Of a stretch of 64,000 bases of DNA, positions 1-9,817 are shown piece after piece. The translations under genes were made by a program, and so were the position numbers. How positions within the stretch are numbered: the stretch's first letter is position 1; each line of letters starts with the position of its first letter. The notes under the pieces are model-generated. The model saw nothing but the letters and a program-made list of their open reading frames with translations. It did no database searches and was not told the DNA's origin. The DNA comes from DASSSQ01 sp963839285 (GTDB taxonomy: Bacteria; Actinomycetota; Thermoleophilia; Gaiellales; Gaiellaceae), in contig CAWIUN010000022.1 of assembly GCA_963839285.1 (NCBI GenBank), positions 114,559 to 178,558 of the forward strand, in the 5' to 3' direction.

Positions 1-848
1 TGCCGGAGCGGCTGCTGCCGATCGCCGCGCTCGGGATCGCCGCGCTCGTCGCCGTCGCCGTCGCGCACCTGCGGCGGCCGGCGCTCGTCGGGCTCGCGCT
101 CGCCGCGCTCGTCGTCGACCTCCACGTCGCCGCCTTCGAGCCGACCTCCGCCGCGGCCGTCCCGGCCGCCTACGCGCCTCTGGCCTCGGCGCCGCCGGGC
201 CGCCTGCTCGAGCTGCCGGTCTTCCTGCCCGGCCGCGACGAGGGCAGCGTCTACCTCTACGGAGACCTGACCGCGCAGCGGGAGCGGCCGCTCGGCTACG
301 CGCTCGGCCCGGACGAGACGGACGCGCTCGCACGGCGGCTGGCGCCGCTCTCCTGCGGCGACTGGCCGGCCGCGGCGCTCGCCGGGCTCGGCGTCCGCTA
401 CGTCGCCGTCCACGGCGGCCTCTACCGGACGGCGGCCGCGCCCGGTCCCGCCGCCGAGTGGTTCGCCTGGCGGGCGCTGCGCGCCCACGGCTTCGGGCCG
501 ATCGCCCGGGCGGGCCCCGTCACCGTCTTCGCGCCGGGCGGGACGGCGGCGGTCGACGAGCCCGCGGAGCCGGCCGGGAGCCTCGTCCTCTGCGACGGCT
601 GGGACGGCGCCCGCCGCCTCGTCCGCAGCCCGGCGGAGCTCTGGATCCACGCGACGGGCGCGACGCTCGCGCTCGAGCTCCACGGAGCCGGCCAGACCGC
701 CGACGTCTCGGTCGACGGCGGCCCGGCCGCGCGCGTCGCGGCCTCGCGCACGCTGCGGCTCGCCCTCGGCGCCCCGGGCTGGCACCTCGTCCGGGTCGAC
801 CGGCGCGGGCACGGCAGCGTGCGCCTCGCCCGGATCCGGATCGGTTGA
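1..848 (+). CDS. C-terminal part of a large integral membrane protein (5' truncated)
   Basis: About 281 residues are open from base 3 to a TGA at 846-848, so the start lies outside the window. The first ~45 residues are hydrophobic (two Ala/Leu/Val-rich stretches separated by a HLRRP turn). They are followed by a soluble tail with many aromatic and Gly/Pro residues. This layout resembles the end of multi-spanning YfhO-like or GT-C type membrane proteins, which carry a soluble C-terminal domain, but no diagnostic motif is present, so the family is a guess. The codon use is the same high-GC style as the neighbours. Confidence 0.6.
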   Translation, partial: PERLLPIAALGIAALVAVAVAHLRRPALVGLALAALVVDLHVAAFEPTSAAAVPAAYAPLASAPPGRLLELPVFLPGRDEGSVYLYGDLTAQRERPLGYALGPDETDALARRLAPLSCGDWPAAALAGLGVRYVAVHGGLYRTAAAPGPAAEWFAWRALRAHGFGPIARAGPVTVFAPGGTAAVDEPAEPAGSLVLCDGWDGARRLVRSPAELWIHATGATLALELHGAGQTADVSVDGGPAARVAASRTLRLALGAPGWHLVRVDRRGHGSVRLARIRIG

Positions 849-880
849 CCTCCGACCGGCGGGTCTGATTTCCTCGGGCC

Positions 881-1462
881 ATGGAACCCACCATCGCGGG
901 CGCCGAGGCGCCCACCACCACCAGGACGCTCGAAGGACGGATGACCGCGGCGGCAGCGGCCCTCCTCCTGGCAGGAGCGGTCGTCTTCCTCTGGCAGGCG
1001 CCCGGCTCCTACCAGGTCTTCAAGGCGATCCACGTCGCCGCGGCGGTCGTCTGGGTCGGCGGCGGAGCCGGGCTGACGATCATGGCGCTGCTCGCGCAGC
1101 GGACGAACGACACGGCGCTGCTGCTCTCGCTCGGCAAGCAGGCCGCCTTCCTCGGCGAGCGGATCTTCACCCCCGCCTCCTTCATCGCGCTCGGCTTCGG
1201 GATCGCGATGGTCGAGAAGGTGCACTGGGGCTGGGGCGTCTTCTGGATCGACTTCGCCCTCGCCGGCTGGGCGCTCTCGACCCTGATCGGGATCGGCTAC
1301 CTCTCGCCGGCGTCGAAGAAGCTGAACGCGCTGATGGCGACGAAGCAGCCGGACGACCCGGAGGTGCGCGGGGCGATCGGGACACTGATCGGCGTCGCGC
1401 GCTTCGACGTCGTCCTGCTCGTCCTGATCGTGCTCGACATGGCGGCGAAGCCGACGTTCTAG
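881..1462 (+). CDS. DUF2269-type integral membrane protein
   Basis: A 193-residue protein with four clear membrane segments: roughly residues 22-40, 50-72, 94-112 plus 120-140, and 168-188. The stretch FKAIHVAAAVVWVGGGAGLT, with a His and a Trp inside the second helix, is typical of the DUF2269/CopD-like predicted integral membrane family, whose function is unknown. The extended N-terminus (about 20 polar residues) may mean that the ATG at 941, which begins MTAAAAALLL, is the real start. The M23-like gene begins 8 bp downstream, so the two are probably cotranscribed. Confidence 0.75.
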   Translation: MEPTIAGAEAPTTTRTLEGRMTAAAAALLLAGAVVFLWQAPGSYQVFKAIHVAAAVVWVGGGAGLTIMALLAQRTNDTALLLSLGKQAAFLGERIFTPASFIALGFGIAMVEKVHWGWGVFWIDFALAGWALSTLIGIGYLSPASKKLNALMATKQPDDPEVRGAIGTLIGVARFDVVLLVLIVLDMAAKPTF

Positions 1463-1469
1463 GAGGGCG

Positions 1470-2317
1470 ATGAGCGGGACCGGCCCCTACTCCTGGCCGC
1501 TGAAGCCGTTCGGGCGCGCCCACCCCGTCCGCGCGTACTTCAACGACCCCAGGATCTCGGGCCGGTCCCGCGCCTTCCACTTCGGGATCGACATCTCGGC
1601 ACCGGACGGCACCGCGGTCTTCGCCGTCGAGCCGGGGACCGTCCACCACGAGGGCGGGCGGTCACTGTCGGTCGTGGCGGACGGCGGCCGCGCGTTCGGC
1701 TACTGGCACGTCGTCCCGGCCGTGCCGCACCGGACGCCGGTGCGGCGGCACCAGGTCGTCGGCCACGTCGAGGCGCCCTGGGGGCACCTCCACTTCGCCG
1801 AGAGCTACCGGCAGCGCTACCGCAACCCGCTTCGCCCCGGGGCGCTCGAGCCCTGGAGCGACCCGACCTCGCCGCGGATCACGAAGATCTCCTTCCAGCG
1901 CGGCCGGCGGGAGCTCTCGCCGCTCGCGGTCAGCGGAGCCGTCGACGTCGTCGTCGAGGCGCACGACCTCCCGCCCCTGCCCGTGCCGCCGCCCTGGGCG
2001 AACATGCCGGTGACCCCGGCGCTGCTCCGCTGGCGGGTGCTGCGCGGCCGGAAGGTCGTGCGCGGCTGGCACGCGCCCGTCGACTTCCGGAAGAGCCTCG
2101 TCGCCCGCGAGCTCTTCCCGGCGGTGTTCGCGCCCGGCACCCGCCAGAACCACCCGGGGAAGCCGGGGCTCTACCGCTTCTACCTCGCCCACACCTGGAG
2201 CACCCGGCTGCTGCCGAACGGCCTCTACCGGCTCCAGGTCGAGGCCTCGGACGAGTCCGGGCAACAAGGCGGTCGCCGTCGCTGCCGTTCACGCTCGCGA
2301 ACCGGCCCCGCACGTAG
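1470..2317 (+). CDS. M23-like (LytM) metallopeptidase domain protein, frameshifted at the 3' end
   Basis: The ATG is preceded by a good AGGAGGG site 4-5 nt upstream. The N-terminal ~125 residues have the shape of a LytM/M23 peptidase domain. HFGIDISAPDGT supplies the first His-x3-Asp metal ligands and WGHLHFAE supplies the HxH motif. A C-terminal beta-rich region follows. There is no obvious signal peptide, which is unusual for a peptidoglycan hydrolase, so it may be a non-hydrolytic or polysaccharide-associated relative. The C-terminus reads sensibly (GNKAVA, then SLPFTLANRPRT and a TAG at 2315) only if one extra G near 2260 and one extra C near 2276 are removed. The uncorrected frame runs on to 2339 with a nonsense Arg-rich tail. 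Confidence 0.7.
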
Positions 2318-2358
2318 CCGCCGGCGCAGGCCGCTGTAGCCTCTACTGCCGAGAGCCG

Positions 2359-5300
2359 TTGCGCACGCTGCCCACCGGGACGTCCACCTTCTTCCTCAGC
2401 GACATCGAGGGCTCCACGAGGATGCTCGAGGCGCTCGGCGACGACTACGCGCGGCTGCTCGAGCGGCACCACGAGATCTTCCGCGCCGCCTTCGACCGCT
2501 GCGGGGCGATCGAGGTCGGCAACGAGGGCGACTCGTTCTTCGCCGTCTTCGCCCGGCCGGCGGACGCGGTCGAGACCGCCGTCGCGCTCCAGCGCGCCCT
2601 CGCCGCCGAGCCCTGGCCGCAGTCGGCGGCCGTGCGCGTCCGCATGGGGCTGCACACGGGCGAGGCGCGCGTCGCCGGCGGCACCTACGTCGGCCTCGAC
2701 GTCCACCGGGCCGCGCGGATCATGGCCGCGGCGCACGGCGGCCAGATCCTCGTCTCCGACGCGACCCGCGCGCTCGCCGAGCGCGGCCTCGAGGAGGTCG
2801 GCTTCCGCGACCTCGGACAGCACCGGCTGCGCGACCTCTCGAGCCGCGAGCGGCTCTACCAGGTGGTCGCGGCCGGGCTCGACGAGACGTTCCCGCCGCC
2901 GCGCACGCTGGACGCGACGCCGAACAACCTGCCGACGCAGCCCTCGGAGCTGGTCGGGCGCGAGCTCGAGCTGACGTCGATCGCCGAGCGAGCTCGACGT
3001 CGCCGGGCGTGCGGCTGCTGACGCTCCTCGGGCCGGGCGGGATCGGCAAGACGCGGCTGGCCCTGCAGGCGGCCGCCGATCGCAGCCTGCGCTTCGACGG
3101 CGGCGTCTACCTCGTCGACCTCGCGGCCGCCCGCAGCCCGGGCGACGTGCTCCAGGCGATCGTCGAGGCGGTCGGCGTCGAGCTCGCGGCCGACGCCGAC
3201 CTGCGCGACGCGCTCGCCGCCGAGCTCGGGCCGCGGCGGCTCCTCCTGCTCCTCGACAACTTCGAGCAGGTCGTGGACGCGGCCGAGGACGTCGCCGTCC
3301 TGCTGCAGCGGTGCCCGCAGCTGAAGCTCCTCGTCACGAGCCGCGAGGCCCTCGGGATCCGCGGCGAGCAGACGTTCGCGGTCGAACCCCTCGCCCTGCC
3401 CGCGCGGCGCACCGCGACCGCCGACGAGGCCGCGCGCTCCGCCGCCGTCCGGCTCTTCGTCGACCGCGCGCGGCAGGCCCGGCCGGACTTCGTGCTCACC
3501 GACGCGAACGCCGAGGTCGTGGCCGAGATCTGCGCCCGTCTCGACGGCCTGCCCCTCGCGATCGAGCTGGCCGCCGCCAGGCTGCGGCTCCTGTCGCCGA
3601 CCGAGCTGCGCGACCGGCTGCGCAGCCGGCTCGACCTCCTCCGCGGCGGCGCGCGCGACCTGCCCGCGCGTCACCAGACGCTGCAACGCACGATCGAGTG
3701 GAGCTACGAGCTCCTCGACGAGGAGGAGCGGTCGGTCTTCGAGCTGCTCTCGCTCTTCCCCTCGGCGCGGATCGAGGCAGTCGAGCACGTCGCGGGCGGG
3801 CTCGAGCACCTCGCGGGCCTGGACGTCGTCGACCGGCTCGGCTCGCTCGTCGACAAGAGCCTCGTGCGCGCGAGCGAGGACGACGGCGAGACGCGCCTGT
3901 CGATGCTCGGCACGATCCGCGAGTACGCCGACGCGCGGCTGCGCGGCGACCCCGCGCTCCACCTGGCCGCGAGCCGCGGGCACGCCGCGTACTTCGCGGA
4001 GCTGGCCGCCGCGGAGCGGGGCGACCTCGACGCGCTCGGCGGGCGAGGTCGCCAACCTCCAGGCCGCGTGGAGGTTCTACGCAGGTCAGGGCGAGGCGGC
4101 GCCGCTGTCCGTGCTCCTCCAGGCGCTCTGGCCGCTCTACGAGGCCCGCGGCTGGTACCACGCCGCCGTCGCGCAGTCGAACGAGCTGCTCGAGGTGCTC
4201 GCGCGGAGCGAGCCCGAGCTCGACCGCGCCGACGAGGAGGTGACGCTGCGGCTCGGCGTCGCGCGGGGGCTGCTCGCCCTCCGCGGCTACACCGAGGAGG
4301 TCGAGCGCCTCTACCGGGAGGCGCTCGCGATCGTCGAGCGCGGCGGCGCACCGCTCGACGCAGCTCCCGGTGCTGAAGAGCCTCGCCAGCTTCCACCTCT
4401 ACCGCGGCGAGATCGCGGAGACGATCGAGGTCGGCCGCCGGGTGCTCGAGCTCGCCGAGCGGCAGGGCGACGGCGCGCTGCAGGTCGAGGCCCACCTGAT
4501 CCTCGGGCCGCCGCTCGCGTTCACCGGCGACTACCGCGCCGGCTTCGAGCACCTCGACCGCGCGATCGAGCTCTTCGACCCGGAGCGGCACGGGCGGACG
4601 CCCTTCCGGCTCGGGCCGAGCCCCGGCGTGGCCGCGCGAGCCGTGTCGGCGCTGCTCCGCTTCGTCTCGGGCCACCCCGACACGGCGGTCCGCCAGGCCG
4701 CCGACGCGCTCGACTTCGGCGACCGGCTCGGGCATCCGTACTCGCTCGCCTACGGGGGCTTCCACGTCGGGCTGCTCGAGCTCTGGAGCGGCCGGCTCGA
4801 GAGCGCGGCCGCGCAGGCACGGCAGGTCCGCCGCATCGCCGAGGAGCACGACTACCGGGTCTGGAAGGCGGTCGCGCTCGTGCTCGAGGGCGTCGCCGGC
4901 GCGGGCCTCGGCGACCGCGGAGGAAGGGCCTCGCGCTGGCCGAGCGGGGCGTGTCGCTGTACGAGAACCTGAGCACGCCGCCGGTCTTCTGGTCGCAGCT
5001 CCTCGGACTGCGTGCCGAGGCCCTGGCGCTCGCGGGGCGGCCGGAGGAGGCCCTCGCGCAGCTCGACCGGGCGATCGCCCTCGTCCCCGAGGGCTCCTGG
5101 GAGTCGGCGGCCCGAAGGCTCCAGCGGGGCGGCGTGCTCGCCGCGGCGGGCGACGCCGAGGGCGCGCGGGCGTCGCTCCGCCGCGCGCTCGCGGATGCGT
5201 CCCGCGCGGGAGCGCGGATGACGGAGCTCCAGGCGGCGACGGCGCTGGCGCGGCTCGCGCAGGGAGGCGGCGAAGCCGGGACCACGACCGATACCGAGAC

Positions 5301-5397
5301 CCTGGGGACGATCTACGAGACGTTCACCGAGGGCTTCGAGACGGCGCCGCTCCTCGAGGCGCGCGCGCTCCTCGACGCCGCCGCAGCCCGCAGCTGA
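2359..5397 (+). CDS. Class III nucleotidyl cyclase - NB-ARC ATPase - TPR regulator, multiply frameshifted
   Basis: This is one large (~1000-residue) regulator split over several frames. Residues 1-180 form a class III cyclase domain: FFLSDIEGST carries the first metal Asp, NEGDSFFAVF the second, and VGLDVHRAARI the transition-state position, where His replaces the usual Asn. Next comes an AfsR/NB-ARC-type ATPase with Walker A GPGGIGKTRLA, Walker B RLLLLLDNFEQVV and the LLVTSREALG sensor. The C-terminal half is made of TPR-like helical repeats (for example RPEEALAQLDRAIALVPEG) and ends at 5397. Continuous homology is restored by removing single extra bases near 2989, 3008, 4044, 4360, 4919 and 4929. 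TTG at 2359 is the only sensible start. Proteins of this architecture are common orphan signal regulators in actinobacteria and are often not catalytically active. No DNA-binding domain is seen. Confidence 0.8.
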
Positions 5398-5497
5398 CCC
5401 CGAATCCGCCCGCCGGGCTGCCGCGCGCCATCGCCCTCGCGTGGCAGCCGGCCGCGGCCGGCTCGACCACGGAGCACGGGCGACGAGCTCGACCCGA

Positions 5498-6148
5498 TCA
5501 CGCCGAGGAAGCGCGCAGATAGGCGAGCACCGCAAGCACCCGGCGATGACCGTCCTCTGCCTGCGAGAGGCCGAGCTTGCCGAGGATCGAGCCGACATGC
5601 GTCTCGACCGTCTTCTCGGTCACCCATAGCTCCCTCGCGATGCTGGCGTTGGTCTTGCCCTCGGCCATCAGACCGAGCACCTCACGCTCCCTCGGCGTCA
5701 GCGCCTCCAGCTCACTGTCGCCGTCGGGAGGGGCGAGCAGGTGCTTGACCACCTCCGGATCGAGCGCCGAGCCGCCCCGGGCGACGCGTTCGGCTGCTTC
5801 GAGGAACTCGTCGACGTCGAGCACCCTGTCCTTGAGGAGATAGCCGAAGGCGCCGCCCGAGCTGACGAGCTCGACCGCGTGGCGGCTCTCGACGTGCTGG
5901 GAGAGGACGAGCACGGACGTCCGCGGATGCGCCTGCCGGATCTCGACGGCGGCGCGCATGCCTTCGTCCTCGTAGGTGGGCGGCATGCGGACGTCGACGA
6001 TGGCGAGGTCGGGCTCGTGCTCCGCGACGACGGCGCGGAGCGCCTCGGCATCGCCGACGCGGGCGAGGACGGCGTGGCCCGCGTCCTCGAGCAGCCCGGC
6101 GAGCCCTTCGCGCAGGAGCACGGTGTCCTCGGCGATCACGATTCGCAC
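5498..6148 (-). CDS. NarL/FixJ-family response regulator
   Basis: A 216-residue response regulator. The receiver domain (about residues 1-125) shows the acidic pair in VIAEDTVLLREG, the phospho-acceptor Asp in LAIVDVRMPP, the conserved Thr/Ser region in VLVLSQHVES and the Lys in GYLLKDRV. A LuxR-type helix-turn-helix follows (LTPREREVLGLMAEGKTNAS, then IARELWVTEKTVETHVGSIL). The start is taken as the GTG at 6148, which overlaps the end of the adjacent histidine kinase by 13 bp, so the pair is translationally coupled. The kinase next door is its expected partner. Confidence 0.93.
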   Translation of the reverse strand: MRIVIAEDTVLLREGLAGLLEDAGHAVLARVGDAEALRAVVAEHEPDLAIVDVRMPPTYEDEGMRAAVEIRQAHPRTSVLVLSQHVESRHAVELVSSGGAFGYLLKDRVLDVDEFLEAAERVARGGSALDPEVVKHLLAPPDGDSELEALTPREREVLGLMAEGKTNASIARELWVTEKTVETHVGSILGKLGLSQAEDGHRRVLAVLAYLRASSA

Positions 6149-8127
6149 GGGAGCGCAACCTCGATGCGCGTGCCGGCTCCGCGCGGGCTGTGGATCCGCA
6201 GGCTGCCGCCGTGGGCGGCGACGCGGTCTCCGAGGCCGGCGAGGCCGGAGCCCCGCCGGCCGACGGCGCCGCCGACGCCGTCGTCCGCGATGCTGAACAG
6301 CAGGGTGCCGTTCTCGCGGCGGGCGCGGATGCTGACGCGCGAAGCGCCGGCGTGCTTGACGGTGTTGGTGAGCGCCTCGCAGGCGACGAAGTAGGCGGCC
6401 GCCTCGATGCTCGCTGCGACCCGCTCGATCGGCGCTTCCACCTCGACCGGCAGCGGCGCGGTGCGGGCGAGATCGTGGAGCGCCGCGGCGAGCCCGTCGT
6501 CGAGCCGCGCCGGGCGGACCCCGGCCGCGATCTGACGGAGGTCGGAGATCGCGGAGCCGACCTCGCCGACGACCTGGTCGAGCGCCGGCGCGAGGATCTT
6601 CGCCTCGCCGGGGAGCGAGCGCTGCAGGCGCCGCAGCCGCAGGCCGAGCGAGACGAGGCGCTGCTGCGCGCCGTCGTGGAGGTCGCGTTCGAGCCGGCGC
6701 CGTTCCTCGTAGCCCGCCTCGACGATCCGGGCGCGCGAGGCGTGCACCTCGGCGAGCTGCAGCCGCACCTCGACCCGGAGCCGGGCGATCTCGATCGAGA
6801 GCGTCGCCGCCGAGACGACGCCGTCGAGCAGCGCCCGCCGCTCGAGCAGCGCGGGTCGTGGAGGAGCATGGCAGTGCGGACGCCCTCGCGCCGGATCTCG
6901 CTGTGGGCGCGGCCGTCCTGCGGCAGGTCCGCGACGAGCGCGCCGGACGCGTCCGAGTACGCCTTGCTCTCGGGCGTCCAGAAGAGCAGCGTCGCGAGCG
7001 GATCGTGCAGCGCCTCCGCGAGGACGTCTCCGATCTCCTCGGGCGCGCGCCCACCCTCGCGCACCTCGTGCTCGAACGCCTGCACGCGCCGCACGCCCTG
7101 GAAGCGGTCGCGTGCGAAGCGGCGGTCGACCGCGCTCTGGACGCCGGCGCGGAGCGGGCGGAAGACGAGCCGCGACGGTGAGCGTCGCCCCGGCGATCAC
7201 CCAGTCCGAGCCGCGGCCCGCGAGGACGCCGAGCACCAGAGCGACCGCCGCGTACGCGCCCGCGAGCAGCAACGTCAGAACGGCGTAGACGAGTGTGCGG
7301 TTGATCAGCCGCTCGATCGCGTAGAGGCGGTAGCGCGTGACGGCGATGCCCACGGCGGCCGCGACGGTCGCCTGCGTCAGGAGCAGGAACGGGAAGAGGA
7401 CGACGTCGAAGAACTGCTGCAGCACCAGCCACTGCGCGGCGCAGAGCACGAGCCCGAGCGGGATCAGAACGGCTGCCCAGGCCAGCCAGAGCGTCTGCAG
7501 GCGCTCGATGCCGGTCGAGCGCTTCACGCGCAGGCGGATCGCGATCGCGCCTCCGAACAGGCTCGCGAGGATTCCGAGCCAGACGGGGATCCAGATGCCC
7601 GTCTCGTTGAGCGTCTCGCCGAAGCGGTTGTGCAGGAGCGGATTGCGGACCGAGTCGTCCGGCGGGTCGAACGGGGCCGGGTCGAAGACGGCAAGCACCA
7701 TGAAGATCGCGAAACAGGCAACGGCGGCCGCGGCGACCCAGCGCCAGCGGCGGCTGAGCAGCCGACCGCTCGGAAACACGTACGCGACCGCGACCGGCCA
7801 CGCGTAGAGGAGCGGCCAGGTCGCCCGGCTGACCTGCAGCGTCCAGCCGTTGCCGACCGCCTCGGCGGCGAGCGGCCCGATCACGGTCGTCGCGCCCGCG
7901 AGGAGGATCCAGCCGACGACGTTCCTCGGTCGGCGCAGGACGATCGCAAGCCCGATCGCCGTGGGGGTCAGAACCGCGACGGCGACGAACGGGGCCGCCA
8001 CCCACACGACCGGCGTGATCGGTTCGCCGTGGCCGTGGATGACGTCGGCCAGCCGGAGCGCAGCGACCACCACGAGCCCTGTCGTCGTGGCCGCCGTGCA
8101 CCAGGCCGCGATCCGGAGTCCTCGCAT
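6136..8127 (-). CDS. NarL-type (HisKA_3) membrane sensor histidine kinase, two frame breaks
   Basis: The N-terminal ~330 residues hold about eight hydrophobic helices, making up a membrane sensor region. A linker follows, and then a HisKA_3 dimerisation/phospho-acceptor domain with YEERRRLERDLHDGAQQRLV (the His in LHDGAQQ is the autophosphorylation site). The HATPase domain shows ACEALTNTVKHAGAS (N box) and the ADDGVGG / GSGLAGLGDRV G boxes. Between ~7171 and ~6852 the sensible reading (MRRVQAFEHEVREGGRAPEE and onward) lies in another frame. One extra base near 7171 and one lost base near 6852 explain this. ATG 8127 is chosen; an in-frame ATG at 8163 would add 12 unconvincing residues. It forms a two-component pair with the downstream response regulator. 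Confidence 0.85.
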   Translation of the reverse strand: MRGLRIAAWCTAATTTGLVVVAALRLADVIHGHGEPITPVVWVAAPFVAVAVLTPTAIGLAIVLRRPRNVVGWILLAGATTVIGPLAAEAVGNGWTLQVSRATWPLLYAWPVAVAYVFPSGRLLSRRWRWVAAAAVACFAIFMVLAVFDPAPFDPPDDSVRNPLLHNRFGETLNETGIWIPVWLGILASLFGGAIAIRLRVKRSTGIERLQTLWLAWAAVLIPLGLVLCAAQWLVLQQFFDVVLFPFLLLTQATVAAAVGIAVTRYRLYAIERLINRTLVYAVLTLLLAGAYAAVALVLGVLAGRGSDWVIAGATLTVAARLPPAPRRRPERGRPPLRTRPLPGRAARAGVRARGARGWARARGDRRRPRGGAARSARDAALLDAREQGVLGRVRRARRGPAAGRPRPQRDPARGRPHCHAPPRPALLERRALLDGVVSAATLSIEIARLRVEVRLQLAEVHASRARIVEAGYEERRRLERDLHDGAQQRLVSLGLRLRRLQRSLPGEAKILAPALDQVVGEVGSAISDLRQIAAGVRPARLDDGLAAALHDLARTAPLPVEVEAPIERVAASIEAAAYFVACEALTNTVKHAGASRVSIRARRENGTLLFSIADDGVGGAVGRRGSGLAGLGDRVAAHGGSLRIHSPRGAGTRIEVALPCES

Positions 8128-8299
8128 CCCGGAATCATCCCGCGGCGGGCGCCTGTTCGGCAATAGGGGCCAGCACCGAGAAACGGTTCCTCGTCAGCAC
8201 CGGGTCGAGTCCCTGTCTGGCACCGATGTGTCGCTCGACGTCCTGCCTAGCTTCGGCGTGTTCGAAATCGACGTCCTCGATCGAAAGGAGTCATTGACC

Positions 8300-8929
8300 A
8301 TGCGGAAGCTGCTCCCGCTCAGCGGAGTCGCCGCCGTTCTCCTGATCGTCCTCGGGTTCGTGCTCGGCGGCAGCACTCCCGATCCGGACGCGTCGGCGGC
8401 GAAGGTGATGTCGTTCTACAGCGCGAACGACGCGCGGCAGATCGCGGCATCGTTCGCGCTCGCGACCTCCGTGCCGTTCCTCGTCGGCTTCGCTGTCGCC
8501 CTCGCGACCGCGCGCTGGCCGCGCGAGACGAGCGTGCGACCCGTCTGGGAGCTCGTCCTGGTCGCGGGGTCGGCGCTCGCCGGAGGAACGATCCTCCTCG
8601 CCGCCGCAATCCACTTCGCTCTCGCCGACGGCGCGGATCATCTCTCGGCATCGGCGCTCCAGGTCCTGAACGTCGTCGACGGCGACGGCTGGATCGCGTG
8701 GAACGCCGGAATCGGCGTGATGATGCTCGGCGCAGGGGGCTCGCTGCTCTCCCACGCGGCCGGATCGCGCTGGCTCGCGCGGACGGCCGTCGTCCTCGGC
8801 ATCCTGCTCTTCATCCCGTTCGCCGACTTCTTCGCGCTGCTCGCGAGCGGCCTCTGGATCCTGGTCGCGAGCGTCTACCTCGCCGGCGCGGCACCCCGGC
8901 TCGCCGTCCGCCCGCAGGCCGCCACGTGA
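8300..8929 (+). CDS. Orphan membrane protein with five predicted helices
   Basis: A 209-residue hydrophobic protein that starts at an ATG preceded by AAAGGAG (about 9 nt spacing). An N-terminal signal-anchor-like helix (MRKLLPLSGVAAVLLIVLGF) leads into a short exported loop, VMSFYSANDARQI. About four further membrane helices follow. No catalytic motif or recognised family is visible. It is followed closely by a small secreted protein on the same strand. The 172 bp between it and the histidine kinase start hold the divergent promoter region. Confidence 0.8.
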   Translation: MRKLLPLSGVAAVLLIVLGFVLGGSTPDPDASAAKVMSFYSANDARQIAASFALATSVPFLVGFAVALATARWPRETSVRPVWELVLVAGSALAGGTILLAAAIHFALADGADHLSASALQVLNVVDGDGWIAWNAGIGVMMLGAGGSLLSHAAGSRWLARTAVVLGILLFIPFADFFALLASGLWILVASVYLAGAAPRLAVRPQAAT

Positions 8930-9012
8930 ACCGAGCCTCGGAACCCCCGGAGGACCGGGTGATCCGCTCTCGGTCTTCGCGACCCGTTTCCACCAGCCAG
9001 GAGAGGAGTCAC

Positions 9013-9435
9013 ATGAACCGCCAGCGACTGATCACCTTTGCCGGAGTCGTCGCCTCCGCGCTCGTCCTCTCGGCCACTGCGGCCGCGTTCGACTGCATCC
9101 GCGTGTCCTCCTCGCTGCAGGGCCTCCAGGAGTCCACCCGGTCGGGCAACTGGCTGCTCTTCGACTTCAGCAGCGTCGAGGGCCTGAAGAGCACGCTCGC
9201 GACCCTCGGCGAGCCCGCGCCGTCCGAGGCGGATGCCGCGTGCTTCGTCTCGACCTACGCGGCCTCGGGAGAGCCCCGGTTCTTCGCGCTCGGCATCGGC
9301 GTCGCGGGGCCGAACGGCGTCCTCGCCCATCGCAACACGAACACGATCGGCGACGGCAAGGGCATCGACCATCTCGAGGAGTCGGGGATCGGCGCAGCCA
9401 TCGACGCCACGCTCGAAACGTGCGGGATCGAGTGA
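9013..9435 (+). CDS. Small secreted protein of unknown function
   Basis: A 140-residue protein with an n-h-c signal peptide (MNRQRLITFAGVVASALVLS, then a probable cleavage at ATAAAF). The mature part is about 115 residues and has three cysteines. The start has an AGGAG site 8 nt upstream. I do not recognise a named family; the phrase SSLQGLQESTRSGNWLLFDF looks like a conserved core. The stop codon lies 4 bp before an inverted-repeat element. Confidence 0.75.
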   Translation: MNRQRLITFAGVVASALVLSATAAAFDCIRVSSSLQGLQESTRSGNWLLFDFSSVEGLKSTLATLGEPAPSEADAACFVSTYAASGEPRFFALGIGVAGPNGVLAHRNTNTIGDGKGIDHLEESGIGAAIDATLETCGIE

Positions 9436-9439
9436 GCGA

Positions 9440-9610
9440 CTTAGAACTCGAACCGAAATGACGCTCGTCGGCTGGGCGCGATGGGTGCGTGCGATGGAAG
9501 GACGCAGGGAGGCGCGATAGCGGGGCTCTATCGGGCCGACCGAGGACGCCGCAGCGCGCGTGGCCAGCGCGTCCGGACGGCACAGACTTCATTCCGGTTC
9601 GAGTTCTTAG
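9440..9610. repeat. 171-bp element with 22-bp terminal inverted repeats
   Basis: The left end at 9440 reads CTTAGAACTCGAACCGAAAT and continues GA. The right end, read on the minus strand from 9610, is CTAAGAACTCGAACCGGAAT followed by GA, which matches at 20 of 22 positions. The inside is non-coding and contains a short hairpin (GATAG...CTATC near 9518-9532). No duplicated target site of convincing length is seen next to it. It could be a MITE-like or BIME-like mobile repeat, or a large transcript-end structure. The same end sequence recurs at 23333-23350. Confidence 0.65.
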
Positions 9611-9817
9611 CCCGACGACCGCCTGACGCCTCGACCGCGACGTCGTCACGGAGGCGCTGATGTGACCGGCGTGGACCAGAGCCGCCCCGGGAGCCGTGGA
9701 CAGTGGGCCGGCTCGGGGTGGCTCTGGCCCGCGTGCTCGCGAGGTCGGCGTGCGGCGGCTAGGCGGACCGCCGAGAGGCCGGCCTGCGGCCCATCGCCGT
9801 GGTGCCCGCCGGAACCC

